Both the position numbers and the translations under genes were made by a program. The notes under the pieces were generated by a model that was not told where the DNA came from, searched no databases, and was given only the letters and a program-made list of their open reading frames with translations. From Pseudomonadota bacterium (GTDB lineage: Bacteria > Pseudomonadota > Alphaproteobacteria > Acetobacterales > Acetobacteraceae), in NCBI GenBank assembly GCA_021805665.1, contig JAJZEV010000175.1, forward strand, positions 1 through 44,516: a stretch of 44,516 bases of DNA, given 5' to 3'. Of this stretch, positions 28,658-38,121 are shown piece by piece (positions within the stretch are counted from its first letter, which is position 1; every line of letters starts with the position of its first letter).

Positions 28658-29884
28658 TCAGGCCTTCACCAGCTTGCAGCCGCCTTCATTCAATGGCCGG
28701 AACGCCTCATCGCCGGGAATGGTTTGGACGACTTCCAGCAGGTCCCATTCGCTTTTGGACTGGTCAGGCTTCTTGGCGCGCAGCAGGAACATGTCCCGCA
28801 CCACGGTGCCGTCGATCCGCAGCGTGCCGTTGCGGGTCATGAAATCGTCGATCGGGATCTGGCGCATCTTGTCCATGACCGGGCCCGCCGCGTCCGTGCC
28901 AGCGGCCTGGATGGCCTTTAGATAGTGCGTCACCGCACCCCATGTGCTGGCCTGGAAAGCGGTCGGCGGCCAGCCCTTGTATTGCTTGGCATACCGGGCG
29001 GCAAAAGCGCGCGAAGGGGCATCGTGGTCCCAGTAGTAGGGCTGGCTGTAGATCAGTCCCTGCGCGGCCTGTAGCCCCAGCGAGTGGATATTGGTCAACG
29101 AACAGTTCAGTGCCGCCGGCACGATGCCCCGTCCGGTCAAGCCGAATTCGCCCATCTGCTTGGCTATATTGATGAAATCGGCTCCTCCCGCGGCGATGCC
29201 GACAACCTGTGCGCCGGACGTCGCGGCCGCCAACAGGTGGGCGGAGTAATCCGTCTCCCCCAGCGGCGGCATGCTGTGGCCCAGCACGGCCGCTCCCAGC
29301 CCCTTCAGGATCGCGGCCGCGTTGTCCTCCAGCGAATGACCGAAGGCGTAGTCGGAGGTGATGAAGAACCACTTGGTCAGCCCCTGCCTGACCAGCGCGG
29401 TGGCCGGCCCCTTGGCGGCGGAATAGTTGTCGTAGGTCCAGTGTATGCCGTACGGCGAACAGCCGGTGCCGGTCAGGTCCGTGGTACCGGCGGAAATGAC
29501 GACATCGACGCGCTGGCGCTGCGCGCAAAGGTTCTGCACCGCCAGCGCGACCGCCGAATTGCCAAGGCCGACGATGGCATCGACCTGTTCCTCGTCGATC
29601 CAACGCCGGGCGACAGCAAGGCCGGTATCGACCTTGTTTTGCAGATCGGCCTGAAGGACCTCGATCGGCGCGCCCAGCACATGACCGCCGAAATCCTCGG
29701 CCGCCATGCGCGCGGCGACATAGTCGCCAAATCCCTGCTGGTCGGAAAACACCCCCGACATGTCGTCCAGCACCCCGATCCGGACCGCGCCGTCGGAAAT
29801 GGCGGCGGCCCGGGCGCGCCGTCCGCCGGATGCGCCGGCGATCGGCAACGCGGCGGCGCCCGCCAGCAGGTTCCTGCGTTTCAT
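28658..29884 (-). CDS. LivK-type ABC transporter substrate-binding protein
   Basis: An intact 408-residue periplasmic binding protein of the branched-chain amino acid (LivK/Leu-Ile-Val-binding) class. The signal peptide is MKRRNLLAGAAALPIAGASGGRRARAAA, with an Arg pair that could be read as Tat-like. The mature protein has VRIGVLDDMSGVFSDQQG, AAEDFGGHVLGAPIEVLQADLQNK, KWFFITSDYAFGHSLEDNAA and GWPPTAFQASTWGAVTHYLKAIQ. It is a clear relative of the broken protein at 7474-8670. GGAGGGGG precedes the ATG. No permease or ATPase genes are adjacent, so it must work with a transporter coded elsewhere. It probably delivers the substrate of this cluster; relatives of this branch are often found beside aromatic-acid genes. 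Confidence 0.9.
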   Translation of the reverse strand: MKRRNLLAGAAALPIAGASGGRRARAAAISDGAVRIGVLDDMSGVFSDQQGFGDYVAARMAAEDFGGHVLGAPIEVLQADLQNKVDTGLAVARRWIDEEQVDAIVGLGNSAVALAVQNLCAQRQRVDVVISAGTTDLTGTGCSPYGIHWTYDNYSAAKGPATALVRQGLTKWFFITSDYAFGHSLEDNAAAILKGLGAAVLGHSMPPLGETDYSAHLLAAATSGAQVVGIAAGGADFINIAKQMGEFGLTGRGIVPAALNCSLTNIHSLGLQAAQGLIYSQPYYWDHDAPSRAFAARYAKQYKGWPPTAFQASTWGAVTHYLKAIQAAGTDAAGPVMDKMRQIPIDDFMTRNGTLRIDGTVVRDMFLLRAKKPDQSKSEWDLLEVVQTIPGDEAFRPLNEGGCKLVKA

Positions 29885-29923
29885 GATGTTCCCCCTCCTT
29901 TTTCCCCGGCCGCCGGCCGGCGG

Positions 29924-31732
29924 CTACAGGGACAGACCGGCCGCGGCCAGCGCCTTGAGGAAGTTCGGCTCCGGCTGCGGCAGCGGCGGCAGTTCCCAGC
30001 TTCCAGTTCCGATCGGACGAATTTCGCGTTCGACCGGAACCTCGATCAGATAGGGCCGGTTGGCGGCGATCGCGGTCTTGATGGCGTCCTCGACCTCACC
30101 GGCCCGGGTGACGGTATGGGCCATGACGCCCATGGATCGGGCGAGGGCGGCGAAATCGGCGCTGAACAACTCGCGGTTGCCGTGGTCCTTCTGGAAGCTG
30201 GTGGCCAGTTCGCGGCCCGCGAACATGCCGTGCTGAATGTCGCGGATGGAGCAGTAGCCGTTGTTGTTCCACACTACCCAGACCACCGGGATGTCGAATT
30301 CCACGGCCGTTGCCAACGCGTGCGGGGTCATCAGGAACGATCCGTCCCCGACCACCGCGACGCAGGGCCGGTCCGGCGCGGCCAGTTTGGCGCCCAGGAT
30401 GCCGGAGGTGGCAAACCCCATCGCGGCAAAGCCCCAGGAGTGGATCAACTGACGCGGCCGCAGGGCGTCGAACAACTGGACGATCCAGTTGTGGTGAACC
30501 CCGACATCCGCCGCGACAATCGCGTTTTCCGGGATGGCGCGCGACAATGCGCGCATCATCCGTTCCGGCCGCAGGGGCATCTGGTCAGAAGCGGCGAGGC
30601 CGCTTTGGAACTGGTTCCACACCTCCCGCCCGTGGTTTAGCCGGCCCAGCCAGGATTCCCGCTCGCCGGACGCCGGTGCCGCCACCTTCGGAAGCAACCC
30701 GTTCATGAACCGCAGGCTGGCCCTGGCGCACCCGAGAACCGGGAATTCGGCCGGATAGTTGCGGCCCAGTTCCGACGGGTCGATGTCGATCTGGATCAGC
30801 CGCGACGGTGGGATCGACAGGGTATAGCCGTCCAGCCAGGCGCTGGTGGCGCGATCGTCGAAGGTGAAGCCCAGCGACAGGATAACGTCGGCGTTTTTAG
30901 TCGCCTCGTTCGCCGCATAGGTACCGTTCCGCCCGATCGAGCCGAACGCCAGCCGGTGCCGTTCGTTGATAGCGCCCTTGCCGTTCGGGCTGGTGACCAC
31001 CGGAATCGCGGTTGCTTCGGCGAACGCCTGGAGTTCGGCGGTTGCCTCCGCAAGGAGCACGCCCTGGCCAGCAATGATAACCGGCCGTTCGGCGGCAAGC
31101 AGAACCTTCAGGGCCTCGCTCAGGGTGTCGGGGTTGCCGGGGGCGCTGTTGACGATCCTTGCCGAGGCTTGTGGGGGAACGACCTCGTCTTCTTCGACGA
31201 AGACATTCAATGGCACGTCCAGGTTTACCGGTCCGGGGCGGCCGGACAGCATCAGCTCCCATCCCTGGCGCACCGCCAGCGGCATCATATCCACCCGCGT
31301 CGGCTGATAGCTGCGCTTCACGTAGGGGCGAATGACCGAAGGAAAATCGCCCTGGAAATAGCGGCCGGTTTCCTGAAACGGACCGCGGTTGAACTGGCTG
31401 GTCGGCACGTTGCCGGTGATGGCGAAGAACGCGGAACTGTCTGCCATCGCCGCGCCCAGCGCCATCACCAGATTGGCGGAACCGGGACCGCAGGAGGTGA
31501 ACGTGGCCACGGGTTCGTGCCGAACCTTGAAATAGGCGTCCGCCATGTGCCCGGCGGTCTGTTCGTGATGCACCGAGATGGTGCGGATGCGATCCCGCGC
31601 TTTGAACGCGGCATCCAGAAAGCCCACATTGCCGTGGCCGCACAGGCCGAACAGGTAGGGGACCTTCTGACGGATCAGAAAGTCCACGATGATATCCGCC
31701 CCGTTCATCAGTGCGCGTTCGCTTTGGTTCAT
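29924..31732 (-). CDS. ThDP-dependent enzyme, acetolactate-synthase-like
   Basis: A 602-residue thiamin-diphosphate enzyme of the acetolactate synthase/benzoylformate decarboxylase superfamily. Glu57 in SVHHEQTAGHMADAYFK is the cofactor-activating Glu; the central domain includes NVPTSQFNRGPFQETGRYFQGDF; the metal/ThDP motif is VVGDGSFLMTPHALATAVEF...VVWNNNGYCS in the last third. No regulatory small subunit is nearby and the gene is within a catabolic cluster, so isoleucine/valine biosynthesis is unlikely. Decarboxylation or carboligation of a 2-oxoacid is inferred. It lies between iclR and the binding-protein gene, 23 nt after the former, with GAGGA before its ATG. Confidence 0.85.
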   Translation of the reverse strand: MNQSERALMNGADIIVDFLIRQKVPYLFGLCGHGNVGFLDAAFKARDRIRTISVHHEQTAGHMADAYFKVRHEPVATFTSCGPGSANLVMALGAAMADSSAFFAITGNVPTSQFNRGPFQETGRYFQGDFPSVIRPYVKRSYQPTRVDMMPLAVRQGWELMLSGRPGPVNLDVPLNVFVEEDEVVPPQASARIVNSAPGNPDTLSEALKVLLAAERPVIIAGQGVLLAEATAELQAFAEATAIPVVTSPNGKGAINERHRLAFGSIGRNGTYAANEATKNADVILSLGFTFDDRATSAWLDGYTLSIPPSRLIQIDIDPSELGRNYPAEFPVLGCARASLRFMNGLLPKVAAPASGERESWLGRLNHGREVWNQFQSGLAASDQMPLRPERMMRALSRAIPENAIVAADVGVHHNWIVQLFDALRPRQLIHSWGFAAMGFATSGILGAKLAAPDRPCVAVVGDGSFLMTPHALATAVEFDIPVVWVVWNNNGYCSIRDIQHGMFAGRELATSFQKDHGNRELFSADFAALARSMGVMAHTVTRAGEVEDAIKTAIAANRPYLIEVPVEREIRPIGTGSWELPPLPQPEPNFLKALAAAGLSL

Positions 31733-31755
31733 GTCGTGTCCTCGGTGTTTGTGGA

Positions 31756-32565
31756 TCAGGCTGCCCTGGAGGCGCCGTCGCGCATCGACGGGCTGCCCAG
31801 CATGCGAGAAATGCGCGCGGCGGTGGCTTTGATCAGCGGGGTCAGGGCGGCGATTCGCTGGGGATCCATACGGGCCGCCGGGGCCGATACCGCGACGCAG
31901 GCGCAGGGGCGGCCGCTGTGATCGGTGATCGGTGCGCCCAGGCAGCGCAGCCCGGTCTCCATCTCCTCATCGTCCATGCCCCATCCGTCCGATCGGATTT
32001 GATGCAGCGCCGAGCGCAGCACCGCCGGATCGGTGATGGTGGCTTGGGTGAACCGTGCGAGGCCGCGGCTGACGAAGGCGTCGAACTCCGCGTCGGGGAC
32101 ATGCGCGAGCAGCACCTTGCCCAACGCCGAGGCGTGGGCCGGTGTGCGCTTGCCGACGAAGGCGTGCATGCGGATCAGGCGGGTGCCGTCCACCGCCTGC
32201 ACGCAAATCGCCTCGCCATCGTACAGGATACCGACATGCACCGTCTCCCCGGTTTCGGCCGCCAGGTCCTGTAGCGGGGGCAGCGCCTGCCAGCGCAACT
32301 GCTCATGCCGGACCGCCGCCGATCCCAGGGTGTGGAACCGCATGGCCAGCGCATAGCGGCCGGTCGCGGGATCTTTGTGGAGGTAGCCGAATGCCTCGAT
32401 CGTATGGAGAATCCGGAACACCGTTGGCTTCGTCTGGCCCAGTTCGGCGGCGAGTTCGGCCAGGCTCCAGGTTTCCTGCCGGGCGAAGCAGTCCAGCAGT
32501 TCGAGGCCCTTCTGGAGGGAACCGAGCAGATAGGGGTCTCGTGCGGGTGGGTCGCCGTTTCGCAT
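31756..32565 (-). CDS. IclR-family transcriptional regulator
   Basis: A 269-residue IclR-type regulator with the N-terminal winged helix (LGSLQKGLELLDCFARQETWSLAELAAELGQTKPTVFRILHTIEAFGYLHKDPATGRYAL) and C-terminal effector domain (LAAETGETVHVGILYDGEAICVQAV, AHASALGKVLLAHVP, CVAVSAPAARM). I start it at ATG 32565, although the ribosome site is weak; ATG 32652 is in frame but would place the start inside the region containing the palindromic operator. It is the first gene of the minus-strand cluster and is divergent from the cupin/flavoprotein pair, so it most likely controls both directions in response to the pathway substrate. Confidence 0.9.
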   Translation of the reverse strand: MRNGDPPARDPYLLGSLQKGLELLDCFARQETWSLAELAAELGQTKPTVFRILHTIEAFGYLHKDPATGRYALAMRFHTLGSAAVRHEQLRWQALPPLQDLAAETGETVHVGILYDGEAICVQAVDGTRLIRMHAFVGKRTPAHASALGKVLLAHVPDAEFDAFVSRGLARFTQATITDPAVLRSALHQIRSDGWGMDDEEMETGLRCLGAPITDHSGRPCACVAVSAPAARMDPQRIAALTPLIKATAARISRMLGSPSMRDGASRAA

Positions 32566-32580
32566 GTTGAAATAGAAGCC

Positions 32581-32615
32581 TTGTTTTCGTAACGCCGTAC
32601 CGTATAACGAAACAA
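32581..32615. promoter_or_regulatory. imperfect palindrome with overlapping divergent promoters
   Basis: Bases 32581-32615 form an imperfect inverted repeat. Its outer arms TTGTTT / AAACAA match exactly, and inside them are TCGTAAC and TAACGA, which pair if one base is bulged. On the plus strand TTGTTT (32581-32586), 16 bases and TATAAC (32603-32608) make a promoter-like pair for the cupin gene. On the minus strand TTGTTT with a weak TACGAA at 18 bases faces iclR. An IclR dimer pair binding here would block both. This is inference from position and symmetry. Confidence 0.5.
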
Positions 32616-32669
32616 CGAGCGCACGCAATCCCAGCTCTCGCGATGGAAACAACGGCCCAAGGAGAACCC

Positions 32670-33035
32670 ATGTTCAGTCGAAACGGCGCCACGATCCGCA
32701 ATATCGTGGAGACGATGTGGGAAACCCCGCCGGCACATTACGACGCGCATTCCAAGATGCTGGTGACACCCGCGACGGCGAACACGGCACTGTTCGACCA
32801 CCGGATCTCGTCCTATCAGCCCAAGGGCTACGTCGCGCCGCACACGCACAAGGTGCAGGAGCAAATCTATCATGTGCTGGAAGGCGAGGGCCTGATGGAA
32901 ATCGACGGCGAAAGGGTGGTGGTGCGCAGCCATGACTGTATCCACCTGCCGCCCGGCGTCGAACACGCGATCTACAACACCGGCCTGCGGGACCTCGTGT
33001 TCTTCGTGATCACCTCGCCGCCGACCGATGACTGA
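32670..33035 (+). CDS. cupin-domain protein
   Basis: A 121-residue single-domain cupin. ATG 32670 follows AAGGAG at 5 nt; an upstream ATG at 32643 is less suitable. Cupin motif 1 is GYVAPHTHKVQEQIYHVLEGEGLMEIDG with the two His and Glu of the metal site, and motif 2 is HLPPGVEHAIYNTG with the third His. It overlaps the flavoprotein by 8 nt and so is probably co-translated. Small cupins in catabolic clusters may be isomerases, dioxygenases or binding proteins; the exact reaction is not readable. Confidence 0.87.
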   Translation: MFSRNGATIRNIVETMWETPPAHYDAHSKMLVTPATANTALFDHRISSYQPKGYVAPHTHKVQEQIYHVLEGEGLMEIDGERVVVRSHDCIHLPPGVEHAIYNTGLRDLVFFVITSPPTDD

Positions 33036-34713
33036 TGCGGCCCTTGACCTGATCGTCGTCGGGGCCGGCGCGGCGGGCATGACCGCGGCCGCGGTCGGTG
33101 CCGCCGAGGGGTTGCGCGTGCTGCTGCTGGAGAAGACGGCGCAGGTTGGCGGCACCACGGCGTGGTCCGGCGGCATGGTCTGGACGCCCGCCAATCGGCT
33201 GACCGCCGCGGCCGGACGGGCGGACACGCTGGACGCTGCCCGGCGGTATCTGGGGCAGGTGGTTCCGGGCGGGTTTCAGTCGCCTCGGCAGGAGGCGTTC
33301 CTGAACCATGCCGACGCGGCGATCGCCTATCTGGCCGAACACACCCCGGTGCAACTGACCCCGGTCAACCGCTACCCCGACTACTATCCAGACCTGTCCG
33401 GCGCCACCGATGGCGGCCGTGTACTGGAACCCAAACCGTTCGATGCCACGCGGCTCGGGCGTGATTTCGCGCTGCTGCGCCCGCCGCTGCCGGAGTTCAC
33501 GCTGTTCGGCGGCATGATGATCAGCCGCCCGGATCTGGTGCATTTCCGCCGGGTGGGACGGTCTGTCCGATCCACCTCGCGGGTCGTGCGACTGGTGGCG
33601 GACTACGTCTTGCAGCGGTTGCGGGCACCGCGCGGCACCACGCTGTATCTGGGCAATGCGCTGGCCGGGCGGCTGCTTCTGGCGCTGATCCAGACGGGGG
33701 TGGAAATTCGCACCGGAGTCGCGATCGCCGGTTTGGCGTTCGACCGGGACCGGGTGTCCGGCGTCGTGCTGGCCGACGGGACCCGGGTCGAGGCGCGGCG
33801 CGGCGTCATTCTGGCAACAGGTGGATTTTCCCGGGATTCGGGGCTTCGGGCCCGGTTCCTTCCCGAATCTGCCGGTGCATTGTCCGCCACGGCCCCCGGG
33901 AACTCCGGCGATGGCGTTCGGTTGGGCATGGCGGCGGGCGGCGAGATGGGGCCGGCCGAACTGAACGCCGCATTCTGGGTACCGGGCTCACGGTTCCAAC
34001 GCGCGGACGGAAGCGCCGGAGTGTTTCCGCATACTGTGACGGATCGGGCCAAGCCGGGGCTGATCGCGGTGGACCGAACCGGGCGGCGGTTCGTTAACGA
34101 GGCGGTGTCGTATCATGAGTTCGTTCTGGCGATGTTGCGTGGCCACAACGGCGGCGGCGAACCCGCCTATCTGCTGTGCGACCGCCGCTTCCTTTGGTAC
34201 TACGGCCTGGGGCGGGTCAAGCCGTTCCGGATGTCGTTGCGGCAGGAAATTGAAAGCGGCTACCTGCTGACCGCCCCGACGCCGCGCGCTTTGGCGGAAC
34301 GAATCGGGGTCGATCCCGACGCCCTGGCGGCGACGGTCGAGGCGTTCAACCTCGGTGCGAAGGACGGGCTGGACCCGATGTTCGGACGGGGCGGGAACAG
34401 CTATCAGCGTCATCTGGGCGATGCCGGGAATCAGCCCAACCCGTGCGTGGCGCCGATCGTGAAAGCGCCATTCTATGCCGTCGCGGTGCTTCCGGCCGAT
34501 CTGGGCACGGCAACCGGGCTGATGACCGATGGCTTTGCCCGAGTGCTGGACCGGGACGGGGTGCCGGTGGCGGGGCTATATGCCAGCGGGAACGATATGC
34601 ATTCGGTGATGAACGGGGCCTATCCCGGGCCTGGCATCACGCTGGGTCCGGCACTGACCTTTGGCTATCTGGCGGCCCGCCATGCGGCGGGCGCGACAGA
34701 CTCAGAACGCTGA
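33028..34713 (+). CDS. FAD-dependent oxidoreductase, ketosteroid-dehydrogenase / fumarate-reductase-like
   Basis: A 561-residue flavoprotein. The N-terminal dinucleotide fold is [29 protein letters not shown] (8-36), followed by [16 protein letters not shown]. The middle has [12 protein letters not shown]; the C-terminus has [25 protein letters not shown] and [39 protein letters not shown], the pattern of delta-1-ketosteroid-dehydrogenase-like and fumarate-reductase-like flavoproteins. It would oxidise or reduce a C-C bond next to a carbonyl. There are no other steroid genes nearby, so a steroid substrate is not supported. It starts in the last codons of the cupin gene and overlaps the convergent glutaryl-CoA dehydrogenase gene by 12 nt. 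Confidence 0.88.
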   Translation: MTDAALDLIVVGAGAAGMTAAAVGAAEGLRVLLLEKTAQVGGTTAWSGGMVWTPANRLTAAAGRADTLDAARRYLGQVVPGGFQSPRQEAFLNHADAAIAYLAEHTPVQLTPVNRYPDYYPDLSGATDGGRVLEPKPFDATRLGRDFALLRPPLPEFTLFGGMMISRPDLVHFRRVGRSVRSTSRVVRLVADYVLQRLRAPRGTTLYLGNALAGRLLLALIQTGVEIRTGVAIAGLAFDRDRVSGVVLADGTRVEARRGVILATGGFSRDSGLRARFLPESAGALSATAPGNSGDGVRLGMAAGGEMGPAELNAAFWVPGSRFQRADGSAGVFPHTVTDRAKPGLIAVDRTGRRFVNEAVSYHEFVLAMLRGHNGGGEPAYLLCDRRFLWYYGLGRVKPFRMSLRQEIESGYLLTAPTPRALAERIGVDPDALAATVEAFNLGAKDGLDPMFGRGGNSYQRHLGDAGNQPNPCVAPIVKAPFYAVAVLPADLGTATGLMTDGFARVLDRDGVPVAGLYASGNDMHSVMNGAYPGPGITLGPALTFGYLAARHAAGATDSER

Positions 34714-35901
34714 AATTCCGGTTTGGGCACGGCCGAGGATCAGGGCATGCACATCGTGCGTGCCCTCATACGTGTTGACCGTTTCCAGGTTCATGACATG
34801 GCGGATGACGTGATACTCGTCCACGATGCCGTTGCCGCCGTGCATGTCGCGGGCGACGCGGGCGATATCCAGCGCCTTGCCGCAGTTGTTGCGCTTCAGC
34901 AGGCTGATCATCTCGGGCGAGGCGTTATGCTCATCGATAAGTCGGCCCAGGCGCAGCACGGCGTGCAGACCCAGGGTGATTTCGGTTTGCATGTCGGCCA
35001 GCTTCTTCTGGATCAACTGGGTTGCCGCCAGCGGGCGGCCGAACATCATGCGTTGCAGCGTGTAGTCGCGGGCGGCGTGCCAGCAGAACTCCGCCGCACC
35101 CAGCGCGCCCCAGGCAATCCCGTAGCGGGCGTTGTTCAGGCAGGAGAACGGACCGCGCAAGCCCTTGACGTGGGGCAACTGGTTTTCATCCGGGACGAAC
35201 ACGTCCTGCATCATGATCATGCCGGTGACCGAAGCGCGCAGCGAGAACTTGCCCTCGATCTTCGGCTGGGTCAGGCCGACCATGCCGCGTTCCAGAATGT
35301 AGCCGCGAATGTCGCCGGCATCGTCCTTGGCCCACACCACCAGCACATCGGCGATCGGTGCGTTGGTGATCCAGGTCTTCGAGCCGTTCAGCAGGAAGCC
35401 GCCATCGACTTTCTTCGCCCGGGTCCGCATCGACGCGGGGTCGGAGCCAGCGTCGGGTTCGGTCAGGCCGAAGCAGCCGACGAATTCGCCACTGCGCAGC
35501 TTGGGAAGGTATTTCTGGCGCTGGTCTTCCGACCCGAAAGCGTAGATCGGGTACATCACCAAGGACGACTGCACCGAAAACGCCGAACGGTAGCCGGAAT
35601 CGACACGTTCGACCTCACGGGAAATCAGGCCGTAACTGACGTAGTTGACGCCGGCACAGCCGTAGCCTTCCAGCGTGGCGCCGAGGAAGCCCATCTCCCC
35701 GAACTCGTTCATGATGTCGCGGTCGAATTTTTCCTGCCGGTTCGCCATCAGGACGCGGGGAAACAGTTTCTCCTGGCAGAACGCGTGCGCGGCGTCGCGG
35801 ATGGCGCGTTCGTCTTCCGTCAGCGCGGTGTCCAGACGCAGGGCGTCATCCCACGCGAAGGGCTTGAAGTGGTTGGCGGGGCGGGCAGGGGAGTCGTTCA
35901 T
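34702..35901 (-). CDS. gcdH: glutaryl-CoA dehydrogenase (second copy)
   Basis: A 399-residue acyl-CoA dehydrogenase very close to canonical GcdH. It has [20 protein letters not shown] with Arg105 for the glutaryl carboxylate, [46 protein letters not shown] and the catalytic Glu379 in [20 protein letters not shown]. It appears closer to the human and general proteobacterial enzyme than the copy at 4250-5443, so this is probably the lysine/tryptophan pathway enzyme and the other the pathway-specific copy. The start codon overlaps the stop of the RNA helicase gene (ATGA), giving an unexpected two-gene transcription unit. Confidence 0.92.
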   Translation of the reverse strand: MNDSPARPANHFKPFAWDDALRLDTALTEDERAIRDAAHAFCQEKLFPRVLMANRQEKFDRDIMNEFGEMGFLGATLEGYGCAGVNYVSYGLISREVERVDSGYRSAFSVQSSLVMYPIYAFGSEDQRQKYLPKLRSGEFVGCFGLTEPDAGSDPASMRTRAKKVDGGFLLNGSKTWITNAPIADVLVVWAKDDAGDIRGYILERGMVGLTQPKIEGKFSLRASVTGMIMMQDVFVPDENQLPHVKGLRGPFSCLNNARYGIAWGALGAAEFCWHAARDYTLQRMMFGRPLAATQLIQKKLADMQTEITLGLHAVLRLGRLIDEHNASPEMISLLKRNNCGKALDIARVARDMHGGNGIVDEYHVIRHVMNLETVNTYEGTHDVHALILGRAQTGISAF

Positions 35902-37988
35902 ACGTCGGCCTCTCTGGTCTCGGGCGTTTGGGGCAACCGAGCGCGAAGAAACATGAAGGCGGGGACTTCGTCGCCGAAGCCGACGACGGCGGGGCCGAGG
36001 TCGTCGTCGCGGCGGAAGCGCTCGCGGCGGAAATCCTCGCGCCCGGATGCGTCACGACGAGGTTCGTCGCGGCGATGATCGTCACGGCGGGAATCGTCCC
36101 GGCGGGAATCGTCACGCCTGGCGTCCTGGCGGCGGCCTTCCGAACGGCGGGCGTCGTCGCGGCGGGGCTCCTCACGGCGAACGTCGGGCAGTTCCTCGGC
36201 CGCCACGGGCAGTTCGGGCTGCGGCATACGTTCCGGTCGGGCGCGTTCCGGGCGCGTGCGCGGTGTACGGGTGCGTTCGGCGCGGGGGGCGTCGGCCTTT
36301 TCCTTGGCCTCGCGCGGTTTGCGTTCGGCGGGCTTCTTGGGTTCGGCGGATACGGCGGTGCGGCCGCGCCGTTTGCGGGCGCCTTTTTCCGCCCAGTCCA
36401 CCGGGTCCAGACCCTCCACGATGACCGGCGGGATCGGATGGTTGATCAGTTTCTCGATCTGCTCGACCGCGTTGCGATCTTCCGGCGAGGCGATGGTGAA
36501 CGCCTTGCCTTCCAGCCCTGCTCGGCCGGTACGGCCGATGCGATGCACGTAGTCTTCGGCATGGATCGGCACGTCGAAGTTGAACACATGCGACAGACCG
36601 CCGATGTCGATGCCGCGCGCGGCAACATCGCTGCACACCAGCAGGCGCAGTTCGCCGGCCTTGAATTTTTCCAGTGTCGCGAAGCGCACCGTCTGTGCCA
36701 GATCGCCATGCAGCGCACCGGCATCGAAGTTATGCTTGGTCAACGACTTGTGCAGGATATCGACGTCGCGCTTGCGGTTGCAGAAGATCAGCGCGTTCTG
36801 GACATTCTGGCTGCGAATCAGGCGGCGCAATGCCTCCCGCTTGTCGTGTTCGGCAACCAGCGCCAGGCCTTCGGTGATCGTTGTCGCCACCGAGGCGGCG
36901 CGCGACACCGCGATTTCCTTGGGATTGGTCAGGAACGCGTTGACCAGCCGGCGGATTTCCGGACCCATGGTGGCGGAGAAGAACAGCGTCTGGCGGGTGG
37001 CGGGCAGCATCGACACGATGCGCTCGACATCGGGGATGAAGCCCATGTCCAGCATGCGGTCGGCTTCGTCGATCACCAGCAGCTTGGTGTCGGTCAGCAG
37101 GATGGTGCCGCGATCGAACATATCCAGCAGACGGCCCGGGGTGGCGATCAGCACATCCACGCCGCGGTTGAGAATGTCCTTCTGGTCGGACATGCTTTCG
37201 CCGCCGATGATCAGGGCGTGGGTCAGTTTCAGGTATTTGCCGTATTGCAGGAAGTTCTCGGCAACCTGCAGGGCCAGTTCGCGCGTCGGTTCCAGGATCA
37301 GGCTGCGCGGCATCCGCGCGCGTGCCCGGGAGCCGGAGAGGATGTCCATCATCGGCAGGGTGAAGCTGGCGGTCTTGCCGGTGCCGGTCTGTGCAGTGCC
37401 CATGACGTCGCGGCCCATCAGGACGTAGGGGATTGCCTGTTCCTGGATGGGGGTGGGGTGGCGGTATCCCATGTCGTCGATCGCGCGCAGCACTTCTTCC
37501 GACAGGCCGAGGTCGGCGAATACCGGGCGTGCGGCTTCCGGCGGCGGGCCTTCGGCTATGGCGATGGCGGCGGGCTGGCGATCGTCTGCCGCCTGTTGGT
37601 CCGGAACTGGCTGCTCCGGCTCTTGCGAATGGGCGGCGGAGTCGAACGCAAACTCCGGTTCGTCGATTGCCGGTTCCCGGTTAGCCGGTTCCGGTGCAGC
37701 GGGTTCGTCCGTGGCCGGTTGCGGGGCCGCTGCGTCTGCCGAAACCGGGGCCGGCGTGGCGGGGTCGGCGGAAACAGCCCCGATGGTGGCGGGTTCCGCC
37801 GGAACCGGTTCGGTAACTTCTACGGCAGCCGTCTCATGGGGGGGCACCTCGGCCTGCTGCGCTGTTTCAGCGGCGGCTGCTTCAACGACGGGCACATCCG
37901 CGACAGGCGGCTCCGCGTCGGTGTGTTCCCGTGGGGCGGTCGTTGTTTCGGTCAAATCCGGTCCAGTCGATTGCAGGGCGCGGTTCAT
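35898..37988 (-). CDS. rhlE: RhlE-type DEAD-box RNA helicase with repetitive tail
   Basis: An ATP-dependent RNA helicase of 696 residues from ATG 37988; earlier starts at 38006 and 38057 are in frame. The first ~155 residues are a low-complexity Ala/Pro/Glu region (many PA.EPA units). The helicase core follows: a Q motif PTPIQEQAI, Walker A AQTGTGKT (199-206), [22 protein letters not shown] (DEAD), SATM, then domain 2 with [23 protein letters not shown] and [11 protein letters not shown] basic segment ([15 protein letters not shown]) leads to a tail of 12 pentapeptides of the type RRDDS, probably disordered and RNA binding. Roles in ribosome assembly or RNA decay are known for relatives. The last codon overlaps the gcdH start. 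Confidence 0.93.
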   Translation of the reverse strand: MNRALQSTGPDLTETTTAPREHTDAEPPVADVPVVEAAAAETAQQAEVPPHETAAVEVTEPVPAEPATIGAVSADPATPAPVSADAAAPQPATDEPAAPEPANREPAIDEPEFAFDSAAHSQEPEQPVPDQQAADDRQPAAIAIAEGPPPEAARPVFADLGLSEEVLRAIDDMGYRHPTPIQEQAIPYVLMGRDVMGTAQTGTGKTASFTLPMMDILSGSRARARMPRSLILEPTRELALQVAENFLQYGKYLKLTHALIIGGESMSDQKDILNRGVDVLIATPGRLLDMFDRGTILLTDTKLLVIDEADRMLDMGFIPDVERIVSMLPATRQTLFFSATMGPEIRRLVNAFLTNPKEIAVSRAASVATTITEGLALVAEHDKREALRRLIRSQNVQNALIFCNRKRDVDILHKSLTKHNFDAGALHGDLAQTVRFATLEKFKAGELRLLVCSDVAARGIDIGGLSHVFNFDVPIHAEDYVHRIGRTGRAGLEGKAFTIASPEDRNAVEQIEKLINHPIPPVIVEGLDPVDWAEKGARKRRGRTAVSAEPKKPAERKPREAKEKADAPRAERTRTPRTRPERARPERMPQPELPVAAEELPDVRREEPRRDDARRSEGRRQDARRDDSRRDDSRRDDHRRDEPRRDASGREDFRRERFRRDDDLGPAVVGFGDEVPAFMFLRARLPQTPETREADV
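36000..36179 (-). repeat. 12 x 15-bp coding tandem repeat (RRDDS-like pentapeptides)
   Basis: Twelve consecutive 15-bp units in the 3' part of the helicase gene encode [55 protein letters not shown] and RRDDD. Units 5 and 6 give the same peptide and differ at few bases, so copy number may vary between strains. Alternating basic and acidic pairs are typical of disordered RNA-helicase tails. Confidence 0.9.
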
Positions 37989-38092
37989 GGGGTGTCTTGC
38001 CGACATCGCCAGCGGACAGCGGCGAACCCGGCAGACGGTCGGAGGCGAATTCAGCATGCGAGGTGCCCTGCATCCTCTCGCGCGCCGGGCGG

Positions 38093-38121
38093 GGTATCGG
38101 GACTAAGGCGGTAAAAGTCAA
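38093..38121 (-). promoter_or_regulatory. candidate sigma-70 promoter of the helicase gene
   Basis: On the minus strand TTGACT (38121-38116) and GATACC (38098-38093) are separated by exactly 17 bases. Transcription would begin near 38086, giving a leader of about 100 nt before ATG 37988, within which the alternative starts 38057 and 38006 also lie. The -35 is good and the -10 is weak. Confidence 0.5.

Noticed and set aside
29924..31732. Biosynthetic acetolactate synthase (ilvB/ilvI)
   Set aside because: No small subunit or ilvC is nearby, and the gene is inside a catabolic cluster next to iclR.
33028..34713. Steroid degradation gene (kstD)
   Set aside because: Only the flavoprotein family is shared; no other steroid catabolic genes are present.
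35928..38114. A 728-codon open frame antisense to the DEAD-box helicase
   Set aside because: The helicase motifs are complete on the minus strand; the antisense product is a low-complexity shadow of the repeats.
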